Virus record (IMG/VR): IMGVR_UViG_3300021440_000109
Coordinates: 1 to 25,721 of that record
DNA length: 25,721 nucleotides
From: a virus
Strand: one strand, 5' to 3'
Below the pieces are notes generated by a model. The model did not search any database, was not told the origin of the DNA, and saw only the letters and a program-made list of their open reading frames with translations. Position 1 is the stretch's first letter, and every line of letters starts with the position of its first letter. Made by a program: the position numbers and the translations under genes. Shown one piece after another: positions 1 to 7,449 of the stretch.

Positions 1-478
1 GCTGATAGACCAGTGTAATTGTGGTGGTAGAGTCGTTGGGTATAGGCCAGAGATTCACCTCACCATAAGTTGACTTGGGTTGATAGTAAAGATTGATAGG
101 GGGACCGCTGTTGTTATTCAGAGGAAGTAGGTTGTAATTGTAGTTGGTGTAGATGTTCATAGGAACATTAACACTAGACCCTTGATTACGGTAAGCTTGA
201 ATAACCTTCAAAGGCATGGGGGTATTAATCGTTTGCCCATTACCAATTAGGTATTGAGATGTCCCAGAAGTTACCGTAAAGGTATATTTCTTAATTGCCC
301 ACACTGGCATACCGTCTGCCTGAAAGCCCTTAATCATGGCATTCAATGCTTGGGCTGCGTCAGTGACTTGATACGTTTCTGGGGAACTACCTCCCGACAA
401 TACTACTAGTTTGCGCAAGGCTGCGCTAATTACAGCGTCACGTTGTAGTGACCAAGTGGTTGTTCCGCTCGTACTCAT
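1..478 (-). CDS. P22 gp4-like tail accessory/head-completion protein (partial, C-terminus off window)
   Basis: The first 159 residues are present and the reading frame runs off the left edge. The N-terminus has a helical stretch with RDAVISAALRKL (residues 13-24), then AAQALNAMIKGFQADGMPVW (41-60). This matches the helical opening of the P22 gp4 / podoviral tail accessory factor family, which plugs the portal after DNA packaging. Further on, an LYYQP segment (130-134) and LWPIP (143-147) also fit that family. The ATG at 478-476 overlaps the holin stop codon as TAATG, so translation is probably coupled. The assignment rests on pattern similarity; the C-terminal half is not visible. Confidence 0.7.
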   Translation of the reverse strand, partial: MSTSGTTTWSLQRDAVISAALRKLVVLSGGSSPETYQVTDAAQALNAMIKGFQADGMPVWAIKKYTFTVTSGTSQYLIGNGQTINTPMPLKVIQAYRNQGSSVNVPMNIYTNYNYNLLPLNNNSGPPINLYYQPKSTYGEVNLWPIPNDSTTTITLVYQ

Positions 479-894
479 TAAGCTACCCCAGAAAGTTTTT
501 CTTTTGTTCGCAAAGCACCAAGTCCCAAGAGTCCACCAAGAAGGGTCAATAGGGTTCCCATGTCAAGTTGTACAATTTTAGGTACCCAAGCGACTAGGAT
601 TGGATATACTAGAAATTGATAACCCAAGCCTGTGCCACAAATCCATCCAATATAAGGACGCCAGCCAGACTGCCAGAAATTACCAGATTGAGAATCTGCC
701 AAGTTAACAGCAATTTGTGCCTTAGCTAGATCTGTCTCGTTTGCAAGAAGCTGCAATTCACCTGACTGCTGTGCCTTAAACATCTCAAGTTTGGCAGCGT
801 CCCTAGTAGCGGGATCAGGCCAAAACTTATCAATGAGTTTACCACCAATATCTAGGACAGCTCCTAGAGGAGTTATATCTAAAATTGAAGCCAT
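478..894 (-). CDS. Holin of the 3-TM / gene-transfer-agent type
   Basis: This 138-residue protein has an N-terminal amphipathic helix (about 5-23, GAVLDIGGKLIDKFWPDP), a charged helix (30-66), then a segment rich in W and aromatics (FWQSGWRPYIGW, 73-84) leading into hydrophobic segments at about 80-104 and 112-128. The FW..GWRP signature before the membrane segments is typical of the family named Holin of 3TMs, for gene-transfer release. Such proteins sit in the inner membrane and permit endolysin release or membrane lesion formation. It lies two genes after the endolysin, consistent with a lysis cassette. An AGGAT about 9 bases before the ATG is a weak ribosome site. Confidence 0.8.
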   Translation of the reverse strand: MASILDITPLGAVLDIGGKLIDKFWPDPATRDAAKLEMFKAQQSGELQLLANETDLAKAQIAVNLADSQSGNFWQSGWRPYIGWICGTGLGYQFLVYPILVAWVPKIVQLDMGTLLTLLGGLLGLGALRTKEKLSGVA

Positions 895-895
895 A

Positions 896-1135
896 TTATT
901 TATCCTGTTTTTGATCTATCTTGGTTTCTATTCTATTAAGAACAGCAAATAGGTCAGATTTAAATTCACGAAAGTCGTCCTTACGGACATAGTTATCTGA
1001 CATATTCTCTCTTAATGTGATTAAATCTACTTTCAATGTTTGTACTGCTGCCCATAATTCTCTAGCCAACCAACCAAGAACCAAACAACCAGCAGCAAGA
1101 ACTGCGTTTAATATCTCTAACAATGTCCAAGGCAT
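896..1135 (-). CDS. Small membrane-anchored coiled-coil protein of the lysis cassette
   Basis: The chosen start is the ATG at 1135-1133, because AAAGGAG stands five bases before it; a longer reading from 1192 has no such site and overlaps the endolysin. The 79-residue product starts with a hydrophobic helix (about 4-26, LLEILNAVLAAGCLVLGWLA), followed by a charged helical tail with heptad-like spacing ending ETKIDQKQDK. One N-terminal membrane helix plus a coiled coil is the architecture of inner-membrane spanins and also of some antiholins. It is short for an Rz-type spanin and no outer-membrane partner is evident, so the lysis role is inferred from position between endolysin and holin. Confidence 0.6.
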   Translation of the reverse strand: MPWTLLEILNAVLAAGCLVLGWLARELWAAVQTLKVDLITLRENMSDNYVRKDDFREFKSDLFAVLNRIETKIDQKQDK

Positions 1136-1151
1136 TGTGTCTCCTTTATAA

Positions 1152-1535
1152 TTATGGGTAAGTGTCCCACGGTAATTGAAAATGTGGTCCATCTTTTAAA
1201 GTTTTCCAGTCCCCACCCCACTCAATAGGAGTATTGAGTTGTTTAGCTGCTTCTTTCATAGCTACTGCTAGTTTATCATATAGAGGCCAATCCCATCGGA
1301 TTTCTCCATCTACAATAGCAGCAATGTCTACGGCATGGCCTGTGAGGTGCCTACTACGCATTGTTTGTGAGGCACCAGAGGCCACCAATGCCTTTTGTCT
1401 ATCCAGTGCCCTGAGGCCCTCTAATACTGTGAAGTCTAGTGGGGAGAGTTTCAAAGCAAGTTCTACTACAGCAACTAGTTTAGGATGCACTCCTTGTAAC
1501 TTAGCCCATGATTTATTGGATAATACAAAAGTCAT
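1152..1535 (-). CDS. Endolysin, L-alanyl-D-glutamate peptidase (M15 family)
   Basis: This 127-residue protein is a single-domain zinc peptidase of the VanY / M15C type, like T5 endolysin, which cuts between L-Ala and D-Glu in peptidoglycan stem peptides. The S-x-H-x-x-G-x-A-x-D motif is present as SRHLTGHAVD (61-70), giving zinc ligands H63 and D70. The C-terminal DGPHFQ (115-120) supplies the third ligand H118 and the probable catalytic acid D115. No signal peptide or cell-wall-binding domain is seen, so export depends on the nearby holin. The start overlaps the end of the upstream gene by four bases. Length is close to T5 endolysin (137 residues). Confidence 0.92.
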   Translation of the reverse strand: MTFVLSNKSWAKLQGVHPKLVAVVELALKLSPLDFTVLEGLRALDRQKALVASGASQTMRSRHLTGHAVDIAAIVDGEIRWDWPLYDKLAVAMKEAAKQLNTPIEWGGDWKTLKDGPHFQLPWDTYP

Positions 1536-1807
1536 TCTACATGCCCCGGTTGAAAGTAATTAACATACAAAATTGACCAAGCAGCCAACTTGCCCCTAAT
1601 ACCACCTACTTTAGATAGCTTTCGTAGTCTTCTAGAAATTGTCCACTCACCCCTATCGGGCAATCCGTATACACAAGATACTTCTGTGTAGTTAGCAATT
1701 ATGTCTAACACACCTGTAAAATAATAAAGGTATTTATATTTCCATTTCCATTCCTTTTCATATTGAATGGCTACTGGGTATAAAATAAGGGTGAGTAGGG
1801 TAATCAT
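1532..1807 (-). CDS. Small phage protein upstream of the endolysin, function unknown
   Basis: This protein of 91 residues has a hydrophobic N-terminus (MITLLTLILYPVAIQYEKEW), then an aromatic stretch rich in Y, K and W, and a basic C-terminal half (TISRRLRKLSKVGGIRGKLA) ending in FQPGHVE. The TISRRL ... PGH arrangement resembles small phage proteins that I recall beside lysis genes, but I cannot name a family with certainty. The gene overlaps both neighbours by four bases (endolysin downstream and the 107-residue gene upstream), so it is part of one tightly coupled transcript. A membrane-proximal role is possible; nothing in the sequence proves it. Confidence 0.65.
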   Translation of the reverse strand: MITLLTLILYPVAIQYEKEWKWKYKYLYYFTGVLDIIANYTEVSCVYGLPDRGEWTISRRLRKLSKVGGIRGKLAAWSILYVNYFQPGHVE

Positions 1808-2127
1808 AGTTGTGCTCTTAGGGAGGCGGCTTCTGCTTCTACAGCAGCTACTACTTGTACTCCGGGCAAAACAGAAAGATCTACAGGAGTTCCCTCTTTT
1901 AGTGCCTCTACTGTTAGAAGTATAAACTCACGTAGATTACGCTGTGTGAGGGTATATTGTTTTTCAAGGGCTTCTAACTTGTCTTTTGGTTTTGGTGTGT
2001 TGTAGTCTGTATATAGGCTAACAGCATCTTCAAATGTACCAGAATCTAACTCAACAAAGACACCCTCTGATACTTCATATGTAACCCCTCGCAGAGTTAC
2101 GTTTTCATTATGTATAGCAATAATCAT
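1804..2127 (-). CDS. Hypothetical protein between fibre genes and lysis cassette
   Basis: I do not recognise this 107-residue protein. It starts with a short beta-rich part (MIIAIHNENVTLRGVTYEVS, 1-20), followed by an acidic stretch, a KPKDKLEALEKQYTLTQRNL helix (about 46-65) and an alanine- and glutamate-rich C-terminal helix. The small head plus helical tail resembles tail-fibre assembly chaperones in position and general shape, but there is no diagnostic motif. It overlaps the next gene by four bases and the previous fibre-like gene by four bases, so it is translated with them. Confidence 0.6.
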   Translation of the reverse strand: MIIAIHNENVTLRGVTYEVSEGVFVELDSGTFEDAVSLYTDYNTPKPKDKLEALEKQYTLTQRNLREFILLTVEALKEGTPVDLSVLPGVQVVAAVEAEAASLRAQL

Positions 2128-2684
2128 GTTGAAATCTCCGTCACTCGTAGGCGTGCTGCACTAGCCCCTCCAAATTTACGACCACTAGAATTTCCATTCA
2201 CATAGGCTGTACCTGTATCCGCACCAAAATTTAATTTGAAAGTAGTTGAAGAGGTGGTACCAGCCGCCATCTCATAACTACCAGATAGTGAATAAACCAT
2301 AACATTATCTCCACCCCCACTTCTAACTGCTAATGCATTGGCTGTAGAATCTTGAAATAATGCGATAGAGATATGCCCAGCAGACGTACTTGCGCATCCC
2401 ATAAAATCCCACTCAATTCGTAGGCGGTTTGTTGTACTTGTTGGTGTAATAGTTACAGACAATATTTGCAATCCCTCTGTGTTTTGCGGGATCGTGTCGT
2501 CCCAAGGAAGAGCTGTGACTGTACTAGTGTATGTGATGTATGGGGTAGCTTCAATAGATTGTATTACTCGTTTAGAACCTAGACCAGTAACAATACCACC
2601 AGGCCCAAAGGTAACAACTTGGGAGCCATCATGTAATAGTGCGGAAGAGGTTGCGCCTGTTCCACCATAAATTCCTGTTGCCAT
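2124..2684 (-). CDS. Fibre-like minor structural protein
   Basis: The 186-residue product is rich in S, T, G and A and strongly beta-patterned. A glycine-rich start (GIYGGTGATSSALLHDGSQV) is followed by segments such as NTEGLQILSVTITPTSTTNR (68-87) and ALFQDSTANALAV (about 107-119). These phrases recur in phage tail-fibre and head-fibre tips that form jelly-roll trimers. It is likely a surface-exposed receptor-binding or decorative component. The start codon overlaps the stop of the preceding gene as TAATG, with AAGGG upstream. Exact virion location is inferred from its place downstream of the tail-fibre anchor gene. Confidence 0.7.
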   Translation of the reverse strand: MATGIYGGTGATSSALLHDGSQVVTFGPGGIVTGLGSKRVIQSIEATPYITYTSTVTALPWDDTIPQNTEGLQILSVTITPTSTTNRLRIEWDFMGCASTSAGHISIALFQDSTANALAVRSGGGDNVMVYSLSGSYEMAAGTTSSTTFKLNFGADTGTAYVNGNSSGRKFGGASAARLRVTEIST

Positions 2685-3319
2685 TATGCTACCCTTTGGA
2701 TTGTAAACGTGATTGGAGGAGTTCCAGCGGCACTCCCGTCAGTATGGGCACGTACCAAGGAACCTGCCGCAAAATACTGAGTTGATCCCACATAGGCTCC
2801 CGCATTAGCTGCTGGAGTATATACACAGCCAAGTACATCTGCAACTGTAATTCCCTGAATATTTGTAGTTAATTGAGAAGAATTTAGTGAAAGACCCATA
2901 TTCATAGAGCCAGACGTACAGTTATCTACATAATTTATGGAGTATACTCCAGCTACATTTATAGTAAATAAGGTGCTGTTTGCGGCACTATCTGTTATAG
3001 TAATATCAGTTCCCTGAATAATACAACCATTTACACCATTAGTAATATTTGCAAACCTACGTATTTTTGTATTTGTGCCACCATACCCATTGGCTCCGTT
3101 TACTTTCACCATACTTTGATTGGTATTACCTGATCCAAAACCTTGCGGGAATGCTGCCTTACCGTTAGAATCTATAGTGATGACATCCTGACTAGTCGCT
3201 CCAAAGTTACCCCTAGCCAATTTCATTGTACCATCAGCAGCAGCAGCCGTGAGGGTAAAGTTTTGTGTTGCAGTTGAGGAGTCCCCAAGCTGCACATTTG
3301 TTTTTAATAGTCCTGCCAT
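2684..3319 (-). CDS. Fibre-like minor structural protein, possible C1q/TNF-like C-terminal domain
   Basis: This protein has 211 residues with no charged clusters and many G, T, N and S. Residues 1-70 look like a repetitive fibre stem (LTAAAADGTMKLARGNFGAT, VITIDSNGKAAFPQGFGSGN). The C-terminal part has alternating hydrophobic strands (STLFTINVAGVYSINYVDNC, LRA-type ends and FTIQRVA) like the trimeric jelly-roll domains at phage fibre tips. It is probably an exposed virion protein acting with its neighbours. The ATG overlaps the stop of the preceding gene as TAATG. No enzymatic motif is visible. Confidence 0.65.
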   Translation of the reverse strand: MAGLLKTNVQLGDSSTATQNFTLTAAAADGTMKLARGNFGATSQDVITIDSNGKAAFPQGFGSGNTNQSMVKVNGANGYGGTNTKIRRFANITNGVNGCIIQGTDITITDSAANSTLFTINVAGVYSINYVDNCTSGSMNMGLSLNSSQLTTNIQGITVADVLGCVYTPAANAGAYVGSTQYFAAGSLVRAHTDGSAAGTPPITFTIQRVA

Positions 3320-3777
3320 TATGCCGCCCTTATCTTAAATCTCCAAGCCCAGTTTGCAGAGGTAAGGGCTGTAGAATTATTACCAGTAGTGTGGTTATTT
3401 ACCGCCCAAGGAGCAGATCCCCCTGTCCTAGCTTCAACAACAGTGGATGTTTTCCTAATAGTAAAAGGGGTACAATAACTAGCATTACTTTGAGTATATG
3501 GCGTAACCACGTCTCCAACAGAATAGCCTAACTCAGCAGTCAAACAAACAATTTCAACCTCTGCTGAAAGGGGAGTAATACCAAGACCATGTGTATATGT
3601 TAAAAGCTGAGATGCTGCCGGTAGGGGTGTTGTTTGGTTTGTTGTTATTGTCAAAGCGCTACCAGCACCCCCAGACAAATCTGCCCCAGAGATAGTACCA
3701 TCCACAATCTTTGCACTGGTAATGGTAGAATCTTGTACCAGAGATACTCCGGTTGTTCCATTAACTGTTACGGTCAT
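3319..3777 (-). CDS. Fibre-like minor structural protein
   Basis: I place the start at the ATG at 3777-3775, which overlaps the preceding stop as ATGA; a reading four codons longer is possible but would overlap more. The product has 152 residues. Its N-terminus (TVNGTTGVSLVQDSTITSAK, IVDGTISGADLSGG) is the repetitive stem motif common in phage and prophage tail-fibre and structural proteins. The rest is beta-rich and ends ANWAWRFKIRAA. It probably forms one module of the adsorption apparatus together with the three neighbouring short fibre-like genes. Confidence 0.65.
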   Translation of the reverse strand: MTVTVNGTTGVSLVQDSTITSAKIVDGTISGADLSGGAGSALTITTNQTTPLPAASQLLTYTHGLGITPLSAEVEIVCLTAELGYSVGDVVTPYTQSNASYCTPFTIRKTSTVVEARTGGSAPWAVNNHTTGNNSTALTSANWAWRFKIRAA

Positions 3778-4226
3778 ACAATAGTCCAAGCTGCGCCAGT
3801 AGGCACTGTTACGGTTATACCAGAAGCTACAGTGAGTGGTCCTGCACTAACTGCATTAAAGCCTGTAGTGAGTGTATAGTCCGCTGTTACGTTCTGACTA
3901 GTTTCTACAAAGACCTTATCAGAACCACCACCAGTGGCACCACCGCCTACGGAACCCCATGTAGAGCCATTGTAGCCCTCCCAAGATCCCAAGGTACTAT
4001 TATACCTAAACTTAGTTCCGGTAGGTGCTGCTGGACGTTGAGCTGTTGTGCCAGAAGGAATATCAGCAGCCCCTGTATTAGAATCCTTAGAAACATATGT
4101 TGCTGGGATGGTTGTGTTTACAGAGGTCAATAATGCCGGGACATTGGTGTATGTAACAATGTTGACATCATTAAGCCATGAGGCAATGATGGGTGTAGAG
4201 TTGTCTACAAAAGTAGTTGAAGCCAA
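3774..4226 (-). CDS. Tail fibre protein with podoviral N-terminal anchor
   Basis: The N-terminus MASTTFVDNSTPIIASWLND (1-20) followed by VN matches the opening shared by many podoviral tail fibres (F-V-D-x-T-x-I-x-x-x-W-L-N-D-V-N), which binds the fibre to the tail. Residues 63-95 contain RPAAPTGTKFRYN and EGYNGSTWGSVGGG, the usual linker motif of fibres. The protein then ends at 150 residues after a short beta segment, much shorter than a full fibre. The start is TTG at 4226-4224, supported by AAGGAG eight bases upstream; no ATG fits. Three more short fibre-like genes follow with overlapping starts and stops. Confidence 0.78.
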   Translation of the reverse strand: MASTTFVDNSTPIIASWLNDVNIVTYTNVPALLTSVNTTIPATYVSKDSNTGAADIPSGTTAQRPAAPTGTKFRYNSTLGSWEGYNGSTWGSVGGGATGGGSDKVFVETSQNVTADYTLTTGFNAVSAGPLTVASGITVTVPTGAAWTIV

Positions 4227-4239
4227 GAGGTCTTCTCCT

Positions 4240-4548
4240 TTATGTTAATTGTCCAGTAGCTATACGACCAGCCACAGCACATCCTGAAATAGAAACACCA
4301 GCTAATCCCTGACTGTTTATAATGTTACAGGCATTGATGAAGGTATCTTGTGAGGGGTCTGGCCTTACCCAAGGAACAGAAATACGCTCTCGTTGTACCC
4401 TTAGAAAATCTTGGGGGTGTCTAACTTCGTAATCCTCTTTACAAACCATCACCCCATCCCAACGACGCATCATTGAAGAGGCTTTGAACTTACGTCCACA
4501 GGAATCACATATAGCGTTCCAATTTCCTAGATCAAGATAGTTTTTCAT
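4240..4548 (-). CDS. Small zinc-ribbon-like phage protein
   Basis: This 102-residue protein has C14-x2-C17 (ICDSCGRKF), then MRRWDGVMVC with C36, then a KEDYEVRHPQDFLR stretch (37-50) with H44 and a VPWVRPDP segment (58-65). The arrangement suggests a small metal-binding fold with C14, C17, C36 and possibly H44. I recall phage proteins with the same RWDG.MVC..D.E.RHPQDF signature near structural genes, with no known function. It lies between the tail spike and the fibre anchor gene, two bases after the spike stop, and has no clear ribosome site, so it is probably translationally coupled to the spike gene. Confidence 0.7.
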   Translation of the reverse strand: MKNYLDLGNWNAICDSCGRKFKASSMMRRWDGVMVCKEDYEVRHPQDFLRVQRERISVPWVRPDPSQDTFINACNIINSQGLAGVSISGCAVAGRIATGQLT

Positions 4549-4550
4549 AA

Positions 4551-6818
4551 TTAAGATGATTCATAAGCACCAGCCGCACCTGTACCATCAGTGCGACGAA
4601 GGGTACCGGCAATATCGTATTTCAATGTACTCAACCCAGTAGGAACCCTACTTTTAAGTTGAGTTGCTCCGCTCACTGGTTTGTAGTTTCCTCCTGTGGC
4701 GGGAGAGGCTTGCGGAGCAACTGTATAGTTTGGGAACAAGGCCATGATCTGTGAATCATTCAATCCACCGAAAAGTGATGGATTACTACTCGGCAACCAA
4801 GCCATGCCAAGGAAAGGCGTAGTACCATTGTCATTATGTGGTGCTCCACCAGTACATTGAACGTCACCAAATAACGAAACATTACCATCATTTCCTACGC
4901 TGTATCCATAGGCCCAATTTCCAGTGCCACCTACACCAGCAGTGACGGTGTCACCCTTGTTGTTATAGTCATTCCAGATGTTGTACCGGGATGAACCTAA
5001 CTTAATAACACCATTGGGTACAGTGCGAGTCCCCGCTACATCGTTGTACATGCGAGAGCAACGTGCGCCTATCGCGGTGTTGTGTTGCTCCACGTAGTTT
5101 GTGATTGTTGCCAGATCGCTGTCGGCAAACAAATTCATACAAACCCCAGCCCTGCCTCCATTTTGCTCAAACAAATTCTGTACATTCGCCACACCCAAGC
5201 TGTACGTGAATGCGGATGCATTGGTGAGCACAAACGATGGGTTCCGATTGTTGTGAATAATGAAGCCATCCCTGTTTGCGGATGTGTCCCCACTCAGAGG
5301 CCAATTGGCACCGTAATTGCCGACATAGCAGATTGCACCTACAGTGGAGAAGTCCAAAGCTCCAGCAACACATCCTGCGTACATTGGAACAAGGTTGGCA
5401 GTTGGAGAATTGCCCATCAGCGTGATGTTGTTTGCGCTGGCAGTGGTCAGATTCAACGGGTATACTATGTCGTACCAAGTGAACACCTGTTTGTTGCCGG
5501 TGTTGTCTATCACTACATTGTCAATAACAACCGTGTCGTTGGCGGTGTTGGTGCCTGAGAAATTGAACCCAACACCGGCATTGGTCAACATGGTCAGATT
5601 ACGCCAATAGATGTTGGTTGGGAATGACGCCAAGCTCGCTGTGCAAGTAACGGTAACAACCGCAGCAGATGCGGGGTCTTTTTCGATGTAGCAGTGCGCA
5701 GAAGCTGTGCTTGCTGAAAATCCTGCCGCAATGTTGTGGGTCTGGTTGGCCCCGGAGTTGTCCATCAAGCGTATGAACCCGCCGCCGCAGTCATTGTGCC
5801 CCTTGTTGGCGTTGTTCCAAGTCTTCAATGCCGACAAGGCCGCTGCGATAGTTGGGAATGGATCAGCCTTTGCAGTTGCAGGTGTTGCAGAAACAGTCCC
5901 GCCGCCTGCGCCCACATTCACGTAGGCGTATCCACCACCGTATCCACCTGTGCGGTCACAGATGACACGCAGCGTCTTTTGAGCCTGCACGGATGGGAAC
6001 GATGCACCAGTTGCTGACAAGTCCAAGACCGCAGAAGAATCCCCGATCCACGGGTAGACCTTTGCACGTACATTGCACGCTGCTGCTTGTGTCATGCCAG
6101 AGAAATCAACTGCGCAAGGCCAGACCTCGGGGATATTTCCGCGAGAGAGTCTCGTTGACAGTGAGGTGCTGCTAACCAGTTGGTCTGTGCTATACGCACC
6201 ACCATCAGAGACTGCAAACTTTACACAAGCAACTTGCTGCCCATTTCTGGCATGGCGGTGGAATGCAAGCAATTCCACGTTGTAGGTGGATGAACTACAT
6301 TCACTTGGGGGATTGATCCAAGCAGTAAGCGCCTTTTTATATGATTCGGTAGAGAGATTAATCTTTGTTGGTGCAGAGCTAGCCGTGCATGATGGGTAAA
6401 ACGTACCTCCAATAGACGCGGACACAATTGTGGTTCCTGAATAAACCCAATCATCTAGAGTGATATACAACGTAAGGTCTGTACCATCTGTGCTAATCAT
6501 CTTAGAATTGCCATTTGGATACTGGCGACGAAGATGGGATACCCCAGTAATTGTACGATTGACAGTGGTCACATTACCGCTGGTATCATACCCAGGATCT
6601 GATACAGAAATAGTTAATGCCGTTGGAACGGCTGTACCTACTAATGATGTAAGACCTTTTAGTTTTACAATAGCAACCCAACCACTACCACTTGCACCAA
6701 CACTAGAAACAGGATCAATGGGAGTGGCATCAACAATAGTTAAAGACATAATAGCCCCGTTTGGGACCGCTGCCGACGATTTATTTGGGAAAAGCCCAAT
6801 ACCCATTCCTGTATACAT
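4551..6818 (-). CDS. Tail spike / tail fibre with predicted right-handed beta-helix
   Basis: The 755-residue protein is the largest in the window. Residues about 300-650 are rich in N, G, S, T and regularly spaced short hydrophobic strands (GGGFIRLMDNSGANQTHNI, IYWRNLTMLTNAGVGFNFSG, TVVIDNVVIDNTGNKQVF), the texture of a right-handed parallel beta-helix like those of pectate lyases and tail-spike depolymerases. The C-terminus (YDIAGTLRRTDGTGAAGAYE) resembles the end motif of such proteins. It is therefore a likely receptor-binding protein and perhaps a polysaccharide-degrading one; catalytic residues cannot be picked by eye. The middle of the gene is clearly GC-richer than the flanks (34/60 and 38/60 G+C in two lines), suggesting a recombined module. 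A second ATG four codons in (6806) is an alternative start. Confidence 0.72.
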   Translation of the reverse strand: MYTGMGIGLFPNKSSAAVPNGAIMSLTIVDATPIDPVSSVGASGSGWVAIVKLKGLTSLVGTAVPTALTISVSDPGYDTSGNVTTVNRTITGVSHLRRQYPNGNSKMISTDGTDLTLYITLDDWVYSGTTIVSASIGGTFYPSCTASSAPTKINLSTESYKKALTAWINPPSECSSSTYNVELLAFHRHARNGQQVACVKFAVSDGGAYSTDQLVSSTSLSTRLSRGNIPEVWPCAVDFSGMTQAAACNVRAKVYPWIGDSSAVLDLSATGASFPSVQAQKTLRVICDRTGGYGGGYAYVNVGAGGGTVSATPATAKADPFPTIAAALSALKTWNNANKGHNDCGGGFIRLMDNSGANQTHNIAAGFSASTASAHCYIEKDPASAAVVTVTCTASLASFPTNIYWRNLTMLTNAGVGFNFSGTNTANDTVVIDNVVIDNTGNKQVFTWYDIVYPLNLTTASANNITLMGNSPTANLVPMYAGCVAGALDFSTVGAICYVGNYGANWPLSGDTSANRDGFIIHNNRNPSFVLTNASAFTYSLGVANVQNLFEQNGGRAGVCMNLFADSDLATITNYVEQHNTAIGARCSRMYNDVAGTRTVPNGVIKLGSSRYNIWNDYNNKGDTVTAGVGGTGNWAYGYSVGNDGNVSLFGDVQCTGGAPHNDNGTTPFLGMAWLPSSNPSLFGGLNDSQIMALFPNYTVAPQASPATGGNYKPVSGATQLKSRVPTGLSTLKYDIAGTLRRTDGTGAAGAYESS

Positions 6819-6819
6819 A

Positions 6820-7074
6820 TTAATTCAGTGCAATAATATTAGTTGCGGTAGTTCCAGTAGAAAGTACCTGAATAACTTGAATTGGTAAGACACCAACCGG
6901 AACATTGCTAAACGTAATAGTGTTCTCATCATCGGACATCTTAACTGCTAAATTACCCGTTACTCCGATATAAAGACCCCTAGTTGTAGGTATAATTGTT
7001 GCATCGCTTGGAGTAACTGCTGTGGCACTATGTGCAGCCACAGTTGCGTTTGCTGTATGGTATGAACCAGCCAT
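6820..7074 (-). CDS. Spike-base-like small structural protein (RCAP_rcc01079-like)
   Basis: This 84-residue protein has AVTPSDATIIPTTRGLYIGV (19-38), then a segment centred on TFSNVPVGVLPIQVIQVLST (54-73) and ends GTTATNIIALN. This order, V-T-P-S-D-x-T ... R-G-L-Y-x-G ... T-F-x-x-V-P-x-G-x-x-P-x-x-V-x-x-V-x-x-T-G-T-T-A, is that of the small proteins annotated as spike base protein, RCAP_rcc01079 family, first noted in gene transfer agents and common in prophages. It may help mount the following tail spike, whose start codon lies one base beyond its stop. AAGGA stands upstream of the ATG. Confidence 0.65.
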   Translation of the reverse strand: MAGSYHTANATVAAHSATAVTPSDATIIPTTRGLYIGVTGNLAVKMSDDENTITFSNVPVGVLPIQVIQVLSTGTTATNIIALN

Positions 7075-7105
7075 ATTTTTTCCTTAAGGGAGAATAACTA
7101 ATAAA

Positions 7106-7405
7106 CTATGCACCGAAATGCACGATTCCTTGTGGAGTACCTGTACCAGCCACAACTACAACACACCCAGTGTCACATCTAACAGGAGTTGTAAAATAGG
7201 CCCCGTTGGAACCAGTTGTGACAGATCCGTTAACTTTTGCTAAAACATTGCCAGAAGTGTCTCCAGCAGCGTTGTCGTACACCGTGACTGTTGCCACATT
7301 TGTACCGTCACTGATAGCGTGGACTGCTGATATGATTCCACGACCAGTAAAAATTTGATAAGTTCCAGCAGTTTTTATACCACTAGATTGTGCAGAGCCT
7401 GCCAT
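7106..7405 (-). CDS. Small beta-rich structural protein
   Basis: This protein has 99 residues, is rich in G, T, V and A, and contains the phrases GTYQIFTGRGIISAVHAISD (14-33) and VTVYDNAAGDTSGNVLAKV (40-58). This is the texture of a single beta-sandwich domain, as in phage decoration or spike-base proteins. It follows an intrinsic terminator and has a good ribosome site (GAGGAAG before the ATG). It is followed at short distance by the spike-base-like gene, so the two probably serve the same structure. No family name can be given with confidence. Confidence 0.65.
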   Translation of the reverse strand: MAGSAQSSGIKTAGTYQIFTGRGIISAVHAISDGTNVATVTVYDNAAGDTSGNVLAKVNGSVTTGSNGAYFTTPVRCDTGCVVVVAGTGTPQGIVHFGA

Positions 7406-7417
7406 ATAACTTCCTCA

Positions 7418-7441
7418 ATAAAAAGGGGGAACAAGTCCCCC
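7418..7441 (-). terminator. Intrinsic terminator after the 152-residue structural gene
   Basis: On the minus strand GGGGGA, loop CTTGT, TCCCCC is followed directly by TTTTT. The six-base-pair GC stem and T-run make a standard rho-independent terminator. It sits in the 44-base gap between two structural genes, so it probably attenuates rather than ends late transcription. Confidence 0.8.
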
Positions 7442-7449
7442 TCCATAAA

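Noticed and set aside
5082-5610. Long plus-strand reading frames opposite the tail spike gene
   Set aside because: They lie wholly inside the spike gene, lack ribosome sites and have odd residue composition. They are explained by the GC-rich patch, which lowers stop-codon frequency.
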